Positions 16,965-26,274 of a stretch of DNA of 64,000 nt are shown one piece after another. A program made the translations under genes and the position numbers. How positions within the stretch are numbered: the stretch's first letter is position 1; each line of letters opens with the position of its first letter. Where the stretch lies: the NCBI RefSeq assembly GCF_016918855.1, contig NZ_JADKYB010000008.1, positions 124,001 to 188,000 on the forward strand, given 5' to 3'. Source of the DNA: Actinacidiphila acididurans. Lineage in GTDB: Bacteria; Actinomycetota; Actinomycetes; Streptomycetales; Streptomycetaceae. Under the pieces are notes generated by a model. The model had not been told where the DNA came from. It saw only the letters and a program-made list of their open reading frames with translations, and ran no database searches.

Positions 16965-17079
16965 CGCCCGCCGGGGGCTGAGGCCCGCCGGAGTTCCCGC
17001 GCGTGATCCACGAGGCCGGTTTGCCGCGCCTTGCCGGCGGTAGCCGAGGGGAGAGGGACCACCCGGGGAAAGGACGCAC

Positions 17080-18888
17080 ATGGCCACGGCGGTTGACCCC
17101 CGGGAAGACGATCCGCAGCCGCTGCGGGACTACGCGCTGATCGCGGACGGGGAGCGGGGCGCCCTGGTGGGGCCGCGCGGCGACATCGCGTGGATGTGCG
17201 CGCCCCGCTGGGACTCCGACGCGGTCTTCGGCGGGCTCATCGGAGGGCGCGGCGTCTACCGGGTCGCTCCGGTCGGCCGGTTCATCGGCGGCGGCTACTA
17301 CGAGGAGGGCTCGCTGATCTGGCGCGGTCGCTGGATCACCGAGGAGGGCATCGTCGAGTGCCGCCAGGCGCTGGCCTTTCCGGGCGATCCCCACCGCGCG
17401 GTGATCCTGCGCCGCCTCGCGGCCGTGGACGGGCCCGCCCGGGTGCGGCTGGTCCTCGAACCCGCCGCCGGATTCGGCGGCGCGCCGACCCGTGAGGTGA
17501 GCCGCGCGGCGGACGGGAGCTGGTCCGGCCGGGCCGGCGACCTGCACTGGCGCTGGTCGGGCGCGGCAGCGGCGCACGCCTCGTCCGGCGGGGCCCACCT
17601 GGAGACGGACTTCGTGCTGGCCGAGGGCGACCGGCACGACCTGGTGCTGGAGATCTCCGACCGTCCCCTGCCGGCCGCGCCGGACGCCGACCAGGCGTGG
17701 GATCGGACGCAGGCCGCTTGGCGGCGGGAAGTGCCGCCACTGGCGGGGACCGTGGCCGAGCGGGACGCGCGGCACGCCTACACCGTCATGCGGGGCCTGA
17801 CCGGCACGTCCGGCGGCATGGTGGCGGCCGCGACCACCAGCCTGCCCGAAAGAGCGGAGGAAGGCCGCAACTACGACTACCGGTACGTGTGGATCCGCGA
17901 TCAGTGCTACGCCGGACAGGCCGTGGCCGCCGCCGGGGCCGGGCCGCTGCTGGACGACGCCGTACGGTTCGTGACCGGCCGGCTCGACGAGGACGGGCCG
18001 CGGCTGGCACCCGCGTACACCGTGGACGGCCGTACGATCCCGGACCAGCGGCGGCTGCGGCTGCCGGGCTATCCCGGGGGTTTCGACCTCGTCGGCAACC
18101 AGGTCTCCGGGCAGTTCCAGCTCGACATATTCGGCGAGTGCCTTCTGCTGCTGGCCGCGGCGGCCCGCCACGGCCGGCTGGACGCGGACGGCCTGCGGGC
18201 CGCGCGGACCGCCGCCGAGGCCATCGCCCGGCGCCGGGACGAACCGGACGCCGGGGTGTGGGAACTGGGCCCGCGCCGCTGGACCCACAGCCGGCTGAGC
18301 TGCGCGGCCGGCCTGCGTGCCGCCGCGGCGGCGGGCGTACTCGGCAACCGGCCAGACGAGTGGACCGGCCTGGCCGACTCCCTGGTCGCCGAGGCCGGGC
18401 GGACCGGCGTACACCCCAGCGGGCGCTGGCAGCGGGCACCGGACGACCCGCGCCACGACGCGGCCCTGCTCCTGCCGGCCGTCCGGGGCGCCGTACCGGC
18501 CGACGACCCGCGGACCCGGGAGACCCTGCGGTCGTTCCTGGCCGACCTGACCGACGACCACTTCGCCTACCGCTTCCGGCACGACGACCGGCCCCTGGAA
18601 CAGGCCGAGGGAGCCTTCGTGATGTGCGGCTTCGTCGTCGCCCTCGCCGAGCACCAGCAGGGCCACGAGAAGTCGGCGCTGCGCTGGTTCGAACGCAACC
18701 GCGCCGCCTGCGGAACGCCGGGCCTGTACGCCGAGGAGTACGACCTCGCCCAGCGCCAACTCCGCGGCAACCTCCCCCAGGCCTTCGTCCACGCCCTCAT
18801 GCTCGAATGCGCGGCCCGCCTGGCGGCTCCATGGGAGGACGGCCCGCATGCGGGTCAGCGCGGTGGAGGATCGGGCCCCACGGGCTGA
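17080..18888 (+). CDS. GH15 glucoamylase/trehalase-like hydrolase
   Basis: A 602-residue protein without signal peptide, so intracellular. It opens with the typical GH15 N-terminal beta domain (PLRDYALIADGERGALVG, DIAWMCAPRWDSDAVF) and continues into the (alpha/alpha)6 barrel (NYDYRYVWIRDQCYAGQAV). The two catalytic glutamates expected for this inverting family are probably Glu395 (GVWELGPRRW) and Glu510 (EQAEGAFVMCGF). Bacterial relatives hydrolyse trehalose or short alpha-glucans; which one cannot be told here. AAAGGA precedes ATG 17080. The last 16 codons and the stop are the first unit of a 125-bp tandem array, so the C-terminal tail (GPHAGQRGGGSGPTG) is probably not a conserved part of the fold. 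Confidence 0.88.
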   Translation: MATAVDPREDDPQPLRDYALIADGERGALVGPRGDIAWMCAPRWDSDAVFGGLIGGRGVYRVAPVGRFIGGGYYEEGSLIWRGRWITEEGIVECRQALAFPGDPHRAVILRRLAAVDGPARVRLVLEPAAGFGGAPTREVSRAADGSWSGRAGDLHWRWSGAAAAHASSGGAHLETDFVLAEGDRHDLVLEISDRPLPAAPDADQAWDRTQAAWRREVPPLAGTVAERDARHAYTVMRGLTGTSGGMVAAATTSLPERAEEGRNYDYRYVWIRDQCYAGQAVAAAGAGPLLDDAVRFVTGRLDEDGPRLAPAYTVDGRTIPDQRRLRLPGYPGGFDLVGNQVSGQFQLDIFGECLLLLAAAARHGRLDADGLRAARTAAEAIARRRDEPDAGVWELGPRRWTHSRLSCAAGLRAAAAAGVLGNRPDEWTGLADSLVAEAGRTGVHPSGRWQRAPDDPRHDAALLLPAVRGAVPADDPRTRETLRSFLADLTDDHFAYRFRHDDRPLEQAEGAFVMCGFVVALAEHQQGHEKSALRWFERNRAACGTPGLYAEEYDLAQRQLRGNLPQAFVHALMLECAARLAAPWEDGPHAGQRGGGSGPTG

Positions 18889-19165
18889 CGGTCGCTGGCC
18901 GGTGTGCCCCGGGTGTGGCGTTCGCGTGGGCCGATGGGCTGCCCGCCTGCCGGCCCGGTGGCGGATGGCCGCATGCGGGGCAGTGCGGTGGATGGTCGGG
19001 CCTCACGGGCTGACGGTCGCTGGTAGGTGTGCCCTGGGCGTGGCGTTCGCGTGGGCCGGTGCGCGGCCCGCCTGGTCGCTCCGTGGCGGGACGGCCCGCG
19101 CGCCGGACCCCGCAGCGGAGCGCCGCGTCCCACCGGCTGACCGCCGCTGGCAAGTGTGCCCCCAG
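18841..19165. repeat. Tandem array of 125-bp units overlapping the GH15 gene end
   Basis: Unit 1 starts inside the GH15 gene and includes its stop. Unit 2 (about 18966-19090) repeats it with a 125-bp period: GCATGCGGG at 18846 and 18971, CGGGCTGACG at 18881 and 19006. A third, diverged part-copy follows (CCGGCTGAC near 19133). In the GH15 frame unit 2 again encodes PHAGQxGGxSGxTG and a stop. The palindrome CCCGCATGCGGG (18843-18854) opens unit 1. Confidence 0.85.
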
Positions 19166-19485
19166 GCGTTCTCCAGAGGCCCTCCTCGGATCCTCCCGCG
19201 CGGATCGTGCGGCGTCACCCGAATGGCCCAACGGTGCGGGGGCCCACAGGCCGCCGAACAGCGGGGCACGGTTCGCCGGGCGGGGCGGCGAAGTGCGTGC
19301 GGCAGTCGCGGGGGCGGGCGGGGGGTGGGACAGTACGACAGGGATCGACACCGGCGCCGTCCCCCGCGGACGATACCGGCCGTTCCCCGTGGAGCCTCGT
19401 GGCATGCGCGGAGTGGGTCGGCGTCGGCCGGGTGCGGTCGCGGTGGGGCCACGAAGGCCACGACGAGACCGCCCGAGGAGGTGCC
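19166..19485. other. Intergenic stretch, no gene seen
   Basis: Between the tandem array and the SDR gene I find no supported gene. Upstream extensions of the SDR frame exist but lack a ribosome site and have poor composition. The promoter of the SDR/deacetylase pair should be here; I could not place it. Confidence 0.4.
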
Positions 19486-20289
19486 ATGGCACGCGCCGTC
19501 GCAGCACAGGAGACGGTTGCCGTCCGGGAGGGCAACCGGCGGGCCACCGAGGTGGCGCTGGTGACCGGGGCGTCCTCGGGGATCGGCGCCGCGGTGGCCC
19601 GGCAGCTGGCCGCCGAGCAGCGGTGGCAGCTGCTGCTGGCCGGCCGGGACCGCCCGCGGCTGGACGGGGTGGCGCGCGAGACCGGTGGCGTCGCCGTGCC
19701 CTGCGACCTGTCCGCGCCCAGCGGCGCGCGGGCGCTGGCCGAACGCGCCGCGAGGGAGGCCGGCCGCATCGACCTGCTGATCGCCGCGGCCGGCGTCGGC
19801 TGGGCGGGCCCGTTCACGTCGATGCCGGCCGCGACCGTCGACGAGGTGCTCACCGTCGACCTCGTGTCGCCGGTGCACCTCGTCCAGGCGGCCCTGCCGT
19901 ACATGCTGGCGCAGGGCCGCGGCCACATCGTGCTGGTCGGGTCGTTCGCCGGGTCGGTGGGCGTGCGCGACGAAGCGGTGTACTCGGCCGCGAAGGCCGG
20001 CGTGGGGGCCTTCGCCGACGCGCTGCGGTACGAACTGAAGGGCAGCGGCATCCACGTCACCCACATCGTGCCCGGAGCGGTCGACACCCCCTTCTTCGTC
20101 CGGCGCGGGTCGGCGTACCCCCGCGCGCGGCCCCGGCTCATCGCGCCGGAGAAGGTCGCGGACGCGGTGGCGGCGGCGGTGCGGACCGGGCACCAGGAGG
20201 TCTACATCCCCCGCTGGCTCCGGCTGCCGGTCGGAATACGCGCGATCGCTCCGTGGCCGTACCGGCGTCTGGCGGCACGCTTCGGATGA
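19486..20289 (+). CDS. Short-chain dehydrogenase
   Basis: A 267-residue cytoplasmic [11 protein letters not shown] (residues 27-34), Ser153 in VGSFAG, Tyr166 and Lys170 (YSAAK) are all in place with normal spacing. IAAAGVG replaces the common NAG. The C-terminus carries [19 protein letters not shown], an amphipathic tail seen in SDRs thought to act on lipid-like substrates (family impression). ATG 19486 follows GAGGAGG. It overlaps the deacetylase gene by ATGA (20286-20289), so the two are translationally coupled and probably share a pathway, perhaps in cell-envelope modification. Confidence 0.9.
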   Translation: MARAVAAQETVAVREGNRRATEVALVTGASSGIGAAVARQLAAEQRWQLLLAGRDRPRLDGVARETGGVAVPCDLSAPSGARALAERAAREAGRIDLLIAAAGVGWAGPFTSMPAATVDEVLTVDLVSPVHLVQAALPYMLAQGRGHIVLVGSFAGSVGVRDEAVYSAAKAGVGAFADALRYELKGSGIHVTHIVPGAVDTPFFVRRGSAYPRARPRLIAPEKVADAVAAAVRTGHQEVYIPRWLRLPVGIRAIAPWPYRRLAARFG

Positions 20290-21101
20290 GCGGGCGGTGG
20301 CGGGCGACGGGCCCCGCGCGGCCGTGGCCCGCGGCCGGCGCCGCCCTGCTGCTGGCCGGGACGGCGCAGGTGCTGCCCGCCGGCACCTGGCTGCCCGGGC
20401 CGCGGTGCGCGCTGTTCCCCGCGCTGGCCGGCCTCGGGCGGCCGGACCATGTCGCGCTCACCTTCGACGACGGGCCGGACCCACGCACCACGCCGCGTTT
20501 TCTCGACGCGCTGGACGGCCTGGCGGTCCGGGCGACGTTCTTCGTGCTCGGTGAGCGCCTGGCCCACCACTGGGACCTGGGCCGCGAGATCGTCCGGCGC
20601 GGCCACGAACTGGCGGTGCACGGCTGGACGCACGACCGTCCCTGGCGGCCGTCGCCCTTGCGGGAGAGCCGCCGGCTCTCGCTCGCCGCGCACCTGGTGG
20701 CGCAGGCGTACGGCGACGCGCCGCTCTGGTACCGCCCGCCCTACGGCATCCTGACCGGCGACCGGCTGGCGGCGGCGCGCACGGCCGGGCTGCGGCCGGT
20801 CCTGTGGTCGGCCTGGGGCCGGGACTGGACCTCCCGGGCCACCGCCCGCTCGGTGCTGGACCTTCTGCTGCGCGACCTGCGCGGCGGCGGCACTGCGCTG
20901 CTGCACGACACCGACCGCGAAGGGGCGCCGGGATGCTGGCGGGCCGCGCTGGGCGCGCTGCCCGGCCTGGTCGCCGTCTGCCGGGAGGCGGGACTGGCCG
21001 TCGGCCCGCTGGGCGAGCACGAGGTGACGCGCGGCCACCGGCGGGGCGCGCGGCTCATCGGGGGAGGTCCGTCAGGGCCTGCTGATCCGCGAGCGCGATG
21101 A
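20286..21101 (+). CDS. NodB-type polysaccharide deacetylase
   Basis: A 271-residue carbohydrate esterase family 4 protein. An N-terminal hydrophobic segment ([15 protein letters not shown]) suggests export or membrane anchoring. The NodB motifs are present: [11 protein letters not shown] (Asp61, Asp62), HGWTH (metal ligands His112, His116), RPPYG and LLHD near the end. CE4 enzymes remove acetyl groups from N-acetylglucosamine polymers such as peptidoglycan or chitin; the substrate here is not known. It starts inside the stop of the SDR gene (ATGA overlap). Its 3' end overlaps the convergent SGNH hydrolase gene by 47 bp. Confidence 0.9.
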   Translation: MSGRWRATGPARPWPAAGAALLLAGTAQVLPAGTWLPGPRCALFPALAGLGRPDHVALTFDDGPDPRTTPRFLDALDGLAVRATFFVLGERLAHHWDLGREIVRRGHELAVHGWTHDRPWRPSPLRESRRLSLAAHLVAQAYGDAPLWYRPPYGILTGDRLAAARTAGLRPVLWSAWGRDWTSRATARSVLDLLLRDLRGGGTALLHDTDREGAPGCWRAALGALPGLVAVCREAGLAVGPLGEHEVTRGHRRGARLIGGGPSGPADPRAR

Positions 21102-22437
21102 CGAGTTCCCCGGCCGGGGTGGGGTGCAGCGGGGCCGCGCTCGCCGGCCCCTGGACGTACGACTCGGTGCTGCACAGCTCGTGGCCGGTGAAGCTCGGCC
21201 GCACCGGGTGGGCGCCCGCCAGGTCGGCCCCGTCGCGCAGGACGGTGTTGAGCTCCGTCAGCCGTGACCGCAGCATGTCGGCCTTGGCCGTGGTGATGCC
21301 CTCGCCCTTCAGGCAGTCGGCGTTGGGCCCGAAGGGGTCGTAGTACTCGTTGACCAGGACGGTCGGGTGCTGCGGCAGGGTCGAGACCTGCCGCAGCAGG
21401 GTGCGGTAGTCGACGGCGAACCGGGTGAGCCTGTTGCGGAAGAACGCGGTGGTGGCCCGGTCGTCGCAGGTCGTGGACACGGCGCACAACCGGGTCAGAT
21501 CGGCCCAGCCGACGTCGTTCGCACCGACACTGATGATGAGCACGGGAGCCTTCGTGGCCCGTTGCGCCTCGGCGAGCTGCGGGGGTGCCACCTGGTGGCC
21601 GCTGACGATCTGGACGCCGAGGACGCCGTCGGGCACGGTGGCGCCGGTGCAGGCGAGGTTCAGCACGTTCCAGCCGTTGACCTCGGCCAGGTCACGGGCG
21701 TAGGCGTCCACGCTGCGCACGCACGCCGTGTCCAGCGGGGTGGGGTTCGGGAGGGGCGCGTTTCCCGGCGCGGCGGCCGTGGAGTCCCCGATGACGACCG
21801 CGTGCACCTCGGTCAGGTGCGGGCCCGAGGCGGGCGGCACCGGTGTCAGCGGGCCGCGCCCCACCAGGTCCTCCAGGGACCGTACGTGGTCCAGGACCTG
21901 CGGCGTGCTGTTGGCCAGCAGCCCGAACCCGATGAGGTTGACGGCGCACACCGAGACCAGGCCGGCGCCGAGCACGGCGGCCGTGCGGCGTCGTGGGAGG
22001 TGCCGCAGACCGGTCACCGCGGCCAGGACGACCAGCATCACCCCCGTGGCGATGACGGTCTCCCACACGGCGTAGCGCACCCAGCCGGAGGTGAGCTCGT
22101 GCCCCACGGCGAGGACCAGGCTTCCGTGGCCGCCGTTCTGCACCAGCTTGGACACCTGGGGGCCGGTGGCGATCCGGGCCAGTTCCAGGCGCGGCCGGAT
22201 CGGCCCGTCGAACTGCGGTTTCGTGGGAATCGTCTGGCCGAACAGCACGAGTTCCCCGGGGCCGGACGGACTCAGCTGGAGGGACGTCGCGCCCACCCGG
22301 ACGCTCTGGCCGGCCGCAGACACCGTCTGCTGGGGCGTGATCAGCAACGAGAGCCCGGTGGCGGCGAGGGCCAGCAGCAACAGCAGGACGGTGAGCAGGA
22401 GGGGGCGCAGCAGCCGCCTGAGCGGGGGACGCCGCAC
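21055..22437 (-). CDS. Membrane-anchored SGNH/GDSL hydrolase
   Basis: A 460-residue protein. Three hydrophobic segments lie in the first 190 residues (RPLLLTVLLLLLALAATGL, VIATGVMLVVLAAVTGL, AAVLGAGLVSVCAVNLIGF). The rest is an extracellular SGNH esterase domain with the nucleophile block VVIGDSTAA, the Asn block SVGANDVGW and a C-terminal HPTPAG block. Paired cysteines (ACVR, LACTG, RLC/TTC, DCLKG, ELCS) fit an exported fold. The start GTG 22437 is chosen because AAGGAGGG lies just before it; a GTG 15 bp upstream overlaps that site. Likely an esterase or deacylase on cell-surface lipid or polysaccharide. DMT transporter gene 76-91 bp upstream, same strand. Confidence 0.85.
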   Translation of the reverse strand: MRRPPLRRLLRPLLLTVLLLLLALAATGLSLLITPQQTVSAAGQSVRVGATSLQLSPSGPGELVLFGQTIPTKPQFDGPIRPRLELARIATGPQVSKLVQNGGHGSLVLAVGHELTSGWVRYAVWETVIATGVMLVVLAAVTGLRHLPRRRTAAVLGAGLVSVCAVNLIGFGLLANSTPQVLDHVRSLEDLVGRGPLTPVPPASGPHLTEVHAVVIGDSTAAAPGNAPLPNPTPLDTACVRSVDAYARDLAEVNGWNVLNLACTGATVPDGVLGVQIVSGHQVAPPQLAEAQRATKAPVLIISVGANDVGWADLTRLCAVSTTCDDRATTAFFRNRLTRFAVDYRTLLRQVSTLPQHPTVLVNEYYDPFGPNADCLKGEGITTAKADMLRSRLTELNTVLRDGADLAGAHPVRPSFTGHELCSTESYVQGPASAAPLHPTPAGELVIALADQQALTDLPR

Positions 22438-22528
22438 GTGCCCTCCTTCCACCGGTCGTGATCCTTCGTTGGTGTCTACCCGATCACGAGCGGGCCTATC
22501 TGTCCGTGATGTCCCGTCCGTTCGAGGG

Positions 22529-23494
22529 TCAGGCCGAGGGGCCGTCGGAGGGGCCGCCGTGCGTGGGCCCGTCCGCGGGTCCGGCGGTGGGGTCGCCGCC
22601 CTCCGCGGGGACGGGCTCGTGATGGCGATCCGCGGGGTCGGGACGCCGCTTTCCGCCGGGCATCACCGGGTGGCGGCCCAGGACGAAGACGCCGGTGATC
22701 GCCGCGGCCACGCCCACGGTCTGCCAGGCCAGCGCGCTCGGGGTGGTGTGCAGCTCGTCGTGCAGGAAGCCGATGCCGCAGCCGATGCCGCTCAGCGGTT
22801 CGGCGACGGTCAGCGCCGGCAGCGACAGGCGCAGCGGTCCGGCTTCGAAGGCGCTCTGCGTCAGCAGCAGGCCCGTCACCGCCAGGGCCAGGACGCCGTA
22901 CGGCTGCCACGAGGCGAGCAGCCCGCCGATGCCGCGGGCACCGATGATGCTGCCGCAGACCCGGGTGAGCGCGTCCTGGAGGCCGAACAGGGTGCCCGCC
23001 GCCGCGGCCAGCAGCGGGGGGCGGTGCAGCAGGTCCAGCCGCAGGGCGATCAGGACCAGGATCCCGGCCAGCCCCAGCACGCAGGCGATCACCAGCCAGT
23101 GCCGGGCCTGGGTGATGTGGCCGTGGCCGGTGTGCGGGCGGCCCGCCAGGATGAAGGCCGCCACGCCGAGGCTGAGGGCGATCGCGCCCAGCCACCCCGA
23201 CCAGCCCAGCGGCTGCTCGCCCATCCAGCGCGCCAGCAGCATCGCGAACAGCAGGTTCGTGGTGAGCAGCGGCTCCACCTTGGCCAGGTCGCCGTGCCCC
23301 AGCGCCAGGCTGCCGAGGATCTGGCCCGCGACCATGCAGCCGATGCCCGCCAGCCACAGCGGGACCTTGGCCAGGTCCAGCAGCAGCTTGTAGGAGAGCA
23401 TGACGGACAGCGGCTCGTGCTCGGCGGCGTGCTGCTGCAGCACGAAGCCGAAGCCCAGCAGGCAGGCGGCGGAAAGACCGAAGATGTACACCAC
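22529..23494 (-). CDS. DMT-superfamily transporter
   Basis: A 321-residue membrane protein with about nine to ten hydrophobic segments in the first 270 residues, arranged as two inverted halves, and a hydrophilic C-terminal tail rich in Pro/Gly/Asp/His. It resembles the second DMT protein at 25339-26244: both have LAxVQPLL/LAKVEPLL, then TNLLFAML/SELLFTLL, and a PALT...GIGxGxxxxGE/DE region, so they are distant paralogues. Substrate unknown; DMT proteins export or import small metabolites. The start GTG 23494 is the first of two tandem GTG codons. Confidence 0.8.
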   Translation of the reverse strand: MVYIFGLSAACLLGFGFVLQQHAAEHEPLSVMLSYKLLLDLAKVPLWLAGIGCMVAGQILGSLALGHGDLAKVEPLLTTNLLFAMLLARWMGEQPLGWSGWLGAIALSLGVAAFILAGRPHTGHGHITQARHWLVIACVLGLAGILVLIALRLDLLHRPPLLAAAAGTLFGLQDALTRVCGSIIGARGIGGLLASWQPYGVLALAVTGLLLTQSAFEAGPLRLSLPALTVAEPLSGIGCGIGFLHDELHTTPSALAWQTVGVAAAITGVFVLGRHPVMPGGKRRPDPADRHHEPVPAEGGDPTAGPADGPTHGGPSDGPSA

Positions 23495-23639
23495 GGGGTG
23501 CCATCCTCACGCCGGGTGCCCGTACGGCGTCCGGAAGCGCGCACGCCCGGCCGGGAAGGTTCGGCAAAGACACACGCACGGCCTAGCGCGGCGGCCCGGC
23601 GGCGCCCGATCGGCGCCGTACCGCCGCGCCCGGGCGTCC

Positions 23640-23985
23640 GCGTCGTACCGCCGCGCCTGGCCGCACCGTCCGTACGGGCCGCGAGCCCGCGCGAGCCGTA
23701 CGACCGGACAGCGTCGGCACGTCGGTCGTACCCGGCCTTGCGTCAGGGCCGGCTGCCGGCGCCGTGCCCCGGCGTCCGGCCGCATTCTTCGTACGGGCCG
23801 TGAGCCGTACGACGAGCCGTACGACCGGACGGGGTCGGCACATCGGTCGTACCTGGCCTTGCGTCAGGGCCGGCCGCCGGCGCCGTGCCCCGGCGTCCGG
23901 CCGCATTCTTCGTACGGGCCGCGAGCCCGCGCGAGCAGTGCCCCCCGGCACCGTCGGCGCACCGGTCAGGCCCGGCCGCCGGCGA
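23640..23985. repeat. Tandem array of about 121-bp units overlapping the glycosyltransferase gene end
   Basis: Three units are visible. On the minus strand each carries a copy of CGCCGGCGGCCGGxCCTGAC: the first is the real gene end with stop at 23966-23968, then copies with TGA at 23864-23866 and, more diverged, at 23743-23745. Spacings are 102 and 121 bp. The + strand blocks CGGCCGCATTCTTCGTACGG (23779 and 23900) and CGACCGGAC (23701 and 23822) confirm the 121-bp period. Confidence 0.85.
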
Positions 23986-25054
23986 TCAGCCGGTCCAGCA
24001 GGCCCACGGCGTCGCCGTCCGGGAGCCGGTGGTCGGCGGAGGGGCCCCGAGCACCCGGCCCGCACGCCGTGATCCGGTCCAGGGCCTGGAGCAACTGCCA
24101 CGAGTCGGCGGCGTACTCGGTCAGGCCGAGCGCGGCCATCGTCCGTACGCCGTCGGCGCCGTGGCCCGGGATCGGCCGGTGGCCGACCACCGGCAGTCCC
24201 ACGGCCAGCGCTTCCATGGCGGTCTGGCCCGCGGCGTTGTCGATCAGGGCGGTGCTCGCGGCCATGAGGCCGGGCATGTCCTGCACCCAGCCCAGGGCGA
24301 GGGTGCCCGGCACCTTCGCCATCGTGCGCCGCAGGCGCTCGTTGCGTCCGCACAGGGCGACCGGCAGGTAGCCGCCGTCGTACAGCAGCCGGGCCGTGGC
24401 GTCGAGCCGGCTGCCGACTCCCCACGCGCCGGTGGCCAGCAGGACGGGCGGGCGCAGGCCGTCGTCCCCGAAGCGCCGCCGCCACCGGTCCGCGCCGGCC
24501 GGGTGCGGGTGGAAGCGGTCCGGCAGGAGCGGGCCGCAGGCGGCGGCGGGCAGTCGCATGCGCTTCCGTACGCCGCGGGCGATGTCGGCAGTGAGGCACA
24601 GATTGAGGTCGTTGCCCGGGTGCAGCCACTGCCGGTGGACGGCGAAGTCGGTGACGACCACCGCGGCGGGCACCGGCAGCCGCCCGGCGCCGCGCATCCG
24701 GCCGGTGAGCTGGGCGGCGAGGTGGAAGACCGCGACGACCGCGTCGGCGCCCTCGCGGGCCACCTCGGCTTGCAGACGGCTCTCCGCGAGGGCCGCCAGC
24801 GGCGAGCTGCCCGGCCGGGGGCCGGGGCCGGTGCGGAAGAAGGCGGCGTAGATGCCCGCGTACACCACAGGGGCGTGCCCGACGGCCGCCCGGTAGAAGC
24901 CGCGCACCCCGGCGCCGATGCGGCCGGGCAGCATCTCCAGCACGTCGCGCTGCGACGACTCGTGCCCGGCGGCCCGCAGCCGCCGGGCGAGTTCGGCGGC
25001 CACAGCGTCGTGGCCGGCGCCCATACCGGCGCTGAGCAGCAGGAAACGGCTCAT
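23966..25054 (-). CDS. MGDG-synthase/MurG-like glycosyltransferase
   Basis: A 362-residue GT28/GT-B type enzyme. The N-terminus FLLLSAGMGAGHDAVAAELA is the MGDG synthase-type acceptor domain with its Gly-rich loop. The C-terminal half has the donor-site pattern ALGWVQDMPGLMAASTALI, then TAMEALAVGLPVV. There is no signal peptide; such enzymes work at the inner membrane face, adding a sugar to a lipid. The start ATG 25054 (MSRFLLLS) is preferred to an upstream frame of poor composition. The 3' end merges into a tandem repeat array. Neighbouring deacetylase, SGNH hydrolase and DMT genes suggest an envelope glycolipid or polysaccharide role, which is inference. Confidence 0.85.
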   Translation of the reverse strand: MSRFLLLSAGMGAGHDAVAAELARRLRAAGHESSQRDVLEMLPGRIGAGVRGFYRAAVGHAPVVYAGIYAAFFRTGPGPRPGSSPLAALAESRLQAEVAREGADAVVAVFHLAAQLTGRMRGAGRLPVPAAVVVTDFAVHRQWLHPGNDLNLCLTADIARGVRKRMRLPAAACGPLLPDRFHPHPAGADRWRRRFGDDGLRPPVLLATGAWGVGSRLDATARLLYDGGYLPVALCGRNERLRRTMAKVPGTLALGWVQDMPGLMAASTALIDNAAGQTAMEALAVGLPVVGHRPIPGHGADGVRTMAALGLTEYAADSWQLLQALDRITACGPGARGPSADHRLPDGDAVGLLDRLIAGGRA

Positions 25055-25338
25055 GGCCGGCGCGCGTACGGGCAGGGGGCGGGAACTGCCACGGACACGT
25101 GGGCGTACGGGCGCGTGTGCGGCATGATCACCTCGCTGCGGACGACGATGCACCGGCAGATCCACAGGTAACCGTGGTGCCGGACGCCAAACGGAGCACG
25201 GCCGGCCGCCACCCGTTGTGCCCAGTCGGCCGGGAGAGGTTTATCCGTCGGCAGGGTGGTTACGCATCTGCTCGCCCGGCCGGTCAGGCACCGGCGCGGG
25301 GCAGCCCGCCGGGCTTCCGTGAACGACAGGCTTCCCCC

Positions 25339-26244
25339 ATGAACGTGCTCACCGTCGTCATGGCACTGCTCTCCGCGGTGTTCAACGCGGCGGCGTCCGT
25401 GCTCCAGCGGCGGGCCGCCGTCGAGCCGGACGAGGTGTCCGCCCACGGGGCGAGGGGGGCGACGGCCCGCCTGGCCGGGCTGCTGCGCCGGCCGTACTGG
25501 TGGGGCGGGATCTCGGCCATGGGGCTCTCCGCGGTCTTCCAGGTCATCGCCCTGGACTCCGGCGGGCTGGCGGTGGTGCAGCCCCTGCTCGCCAGTGAAC
25601 TGCTGTTCACCCTGCTGATCGGCGCCGCAGTGTTCCGGCACCGGCCCGGCGCGGGGACGTGGTGGGACTTCCTGATGCTTGCCGGCGGGCTGGCCCTCTT
25701 CCTGCTCGCCGCCTCCCCGTCGCAGGGCGGCGACCGGGCCGGCGACTGGAAGTGGCTCGGCGCCGGGGGAGCGCTGGCCTGCGGCGTCGCGCTCCTGCTC
25801 GCGCTCGCCCTGCGCATCCGCGGACCCCTGCAGGCCGCGGCGCTGGGCCTGGCGACGGCCGCCTGCTTCTCGGTCACGGCGGCGCTCATCAAGGAGGTGA
25901 CGGCGCGTTTCCCGGACGGGTTCACCGCGGTCCTCACCACCTGGCACACCTACGCCGGCGCCGCCACCGGACTGCTGAGCGTGCTGCTGCTCCAGTGGAC
26001 GCTGCGCGCGGGCACGCTGGCCGCCTCCCAGCCCGCCCTGACCCTGGGGGACGCCCTGATCAGCGTCGTCCTCGGCGGTCTGCTCTTCGGTGAGAACATC
26101 GCCGCGGGCTGGCACGTGCTGCCCGAGGTCGCCGGTGTCGGGCTGATGGCGCTGGGCATCGTGGGCCTGACCCGCTCCCCGGCGGTGGCCAGCGGGAACT
26201 GGGACGAGGTGCCGGAGCACCGCCCCGACGTCCGAAGCCGCTGA
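25339..26244 (+). CDS. DMT-superfamily transporter
   Basis: A 301-residue integral membrane protein with about nine hydrophobic helices, from VVMALLSAVFNAAASVLQ to GVGLMALGIVGLTRS, a central hydrophilic gap (ASPSQGGDRAGDW) between the two halves, and a short acidic C-terminal tail. It is a distant paralogue of the transporter at 22529-23494. The ATG at 25339 lacks a strong ribosome site. It is divergent from the glycosyltransferase gene. Substrate unknown. Confidence 0.82.
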   Translation: MNVLTVVMALLSAVFNAAASVLQRRAAVEPDEVSAHGARGATARLAGLLRRPYWWGGISAMGLSAVFQVIALDSGGLAVVQPLLASELLFTLLIGAAVFRHRPGAGTWWDFLMLAGGLALFLLAASPSQGGDRAGDWKWLGAGGALACGVALLLALALRIRGPLQAAALGLATAACFSVTAALIKEVTARFPDGFTAVLTTWHTYAGAATGLLSVLLLQWTLRAGTLAASQPALTLGDALISVVLGGLLFGENIAAGWHVLPEVAGVGLMALGIVGLTRSPAVASGNWDEVPEHRPDVRSR

Positions 26245-26274
26245 GCCGCGCTGGGCCGTCCGGGTGAACCGGAG

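Noticed and set aside
17697..19013. A 438-codon frame overlapping the GH15 gene and ending in the tandem array
   Set aside because: It is a +1 shadow of the GH15 gene; only its last 20 codons, in the second repeat unit, coincide with the real reading frame.
18841..23985. The two tandem arrays as CRISPR arrays
   Set aside because: Units are 121-125 bp, contiguous and without unique spacers, and no cas genes are present.
25124..25171. A 15-codon ORF starting MITSLRTT in the spacer between the glycosyltransferase and DMT genes
   Set aside because: Too short, no convincing ribosome site and no downstream coupling; leader-peptide function cannot be supported.
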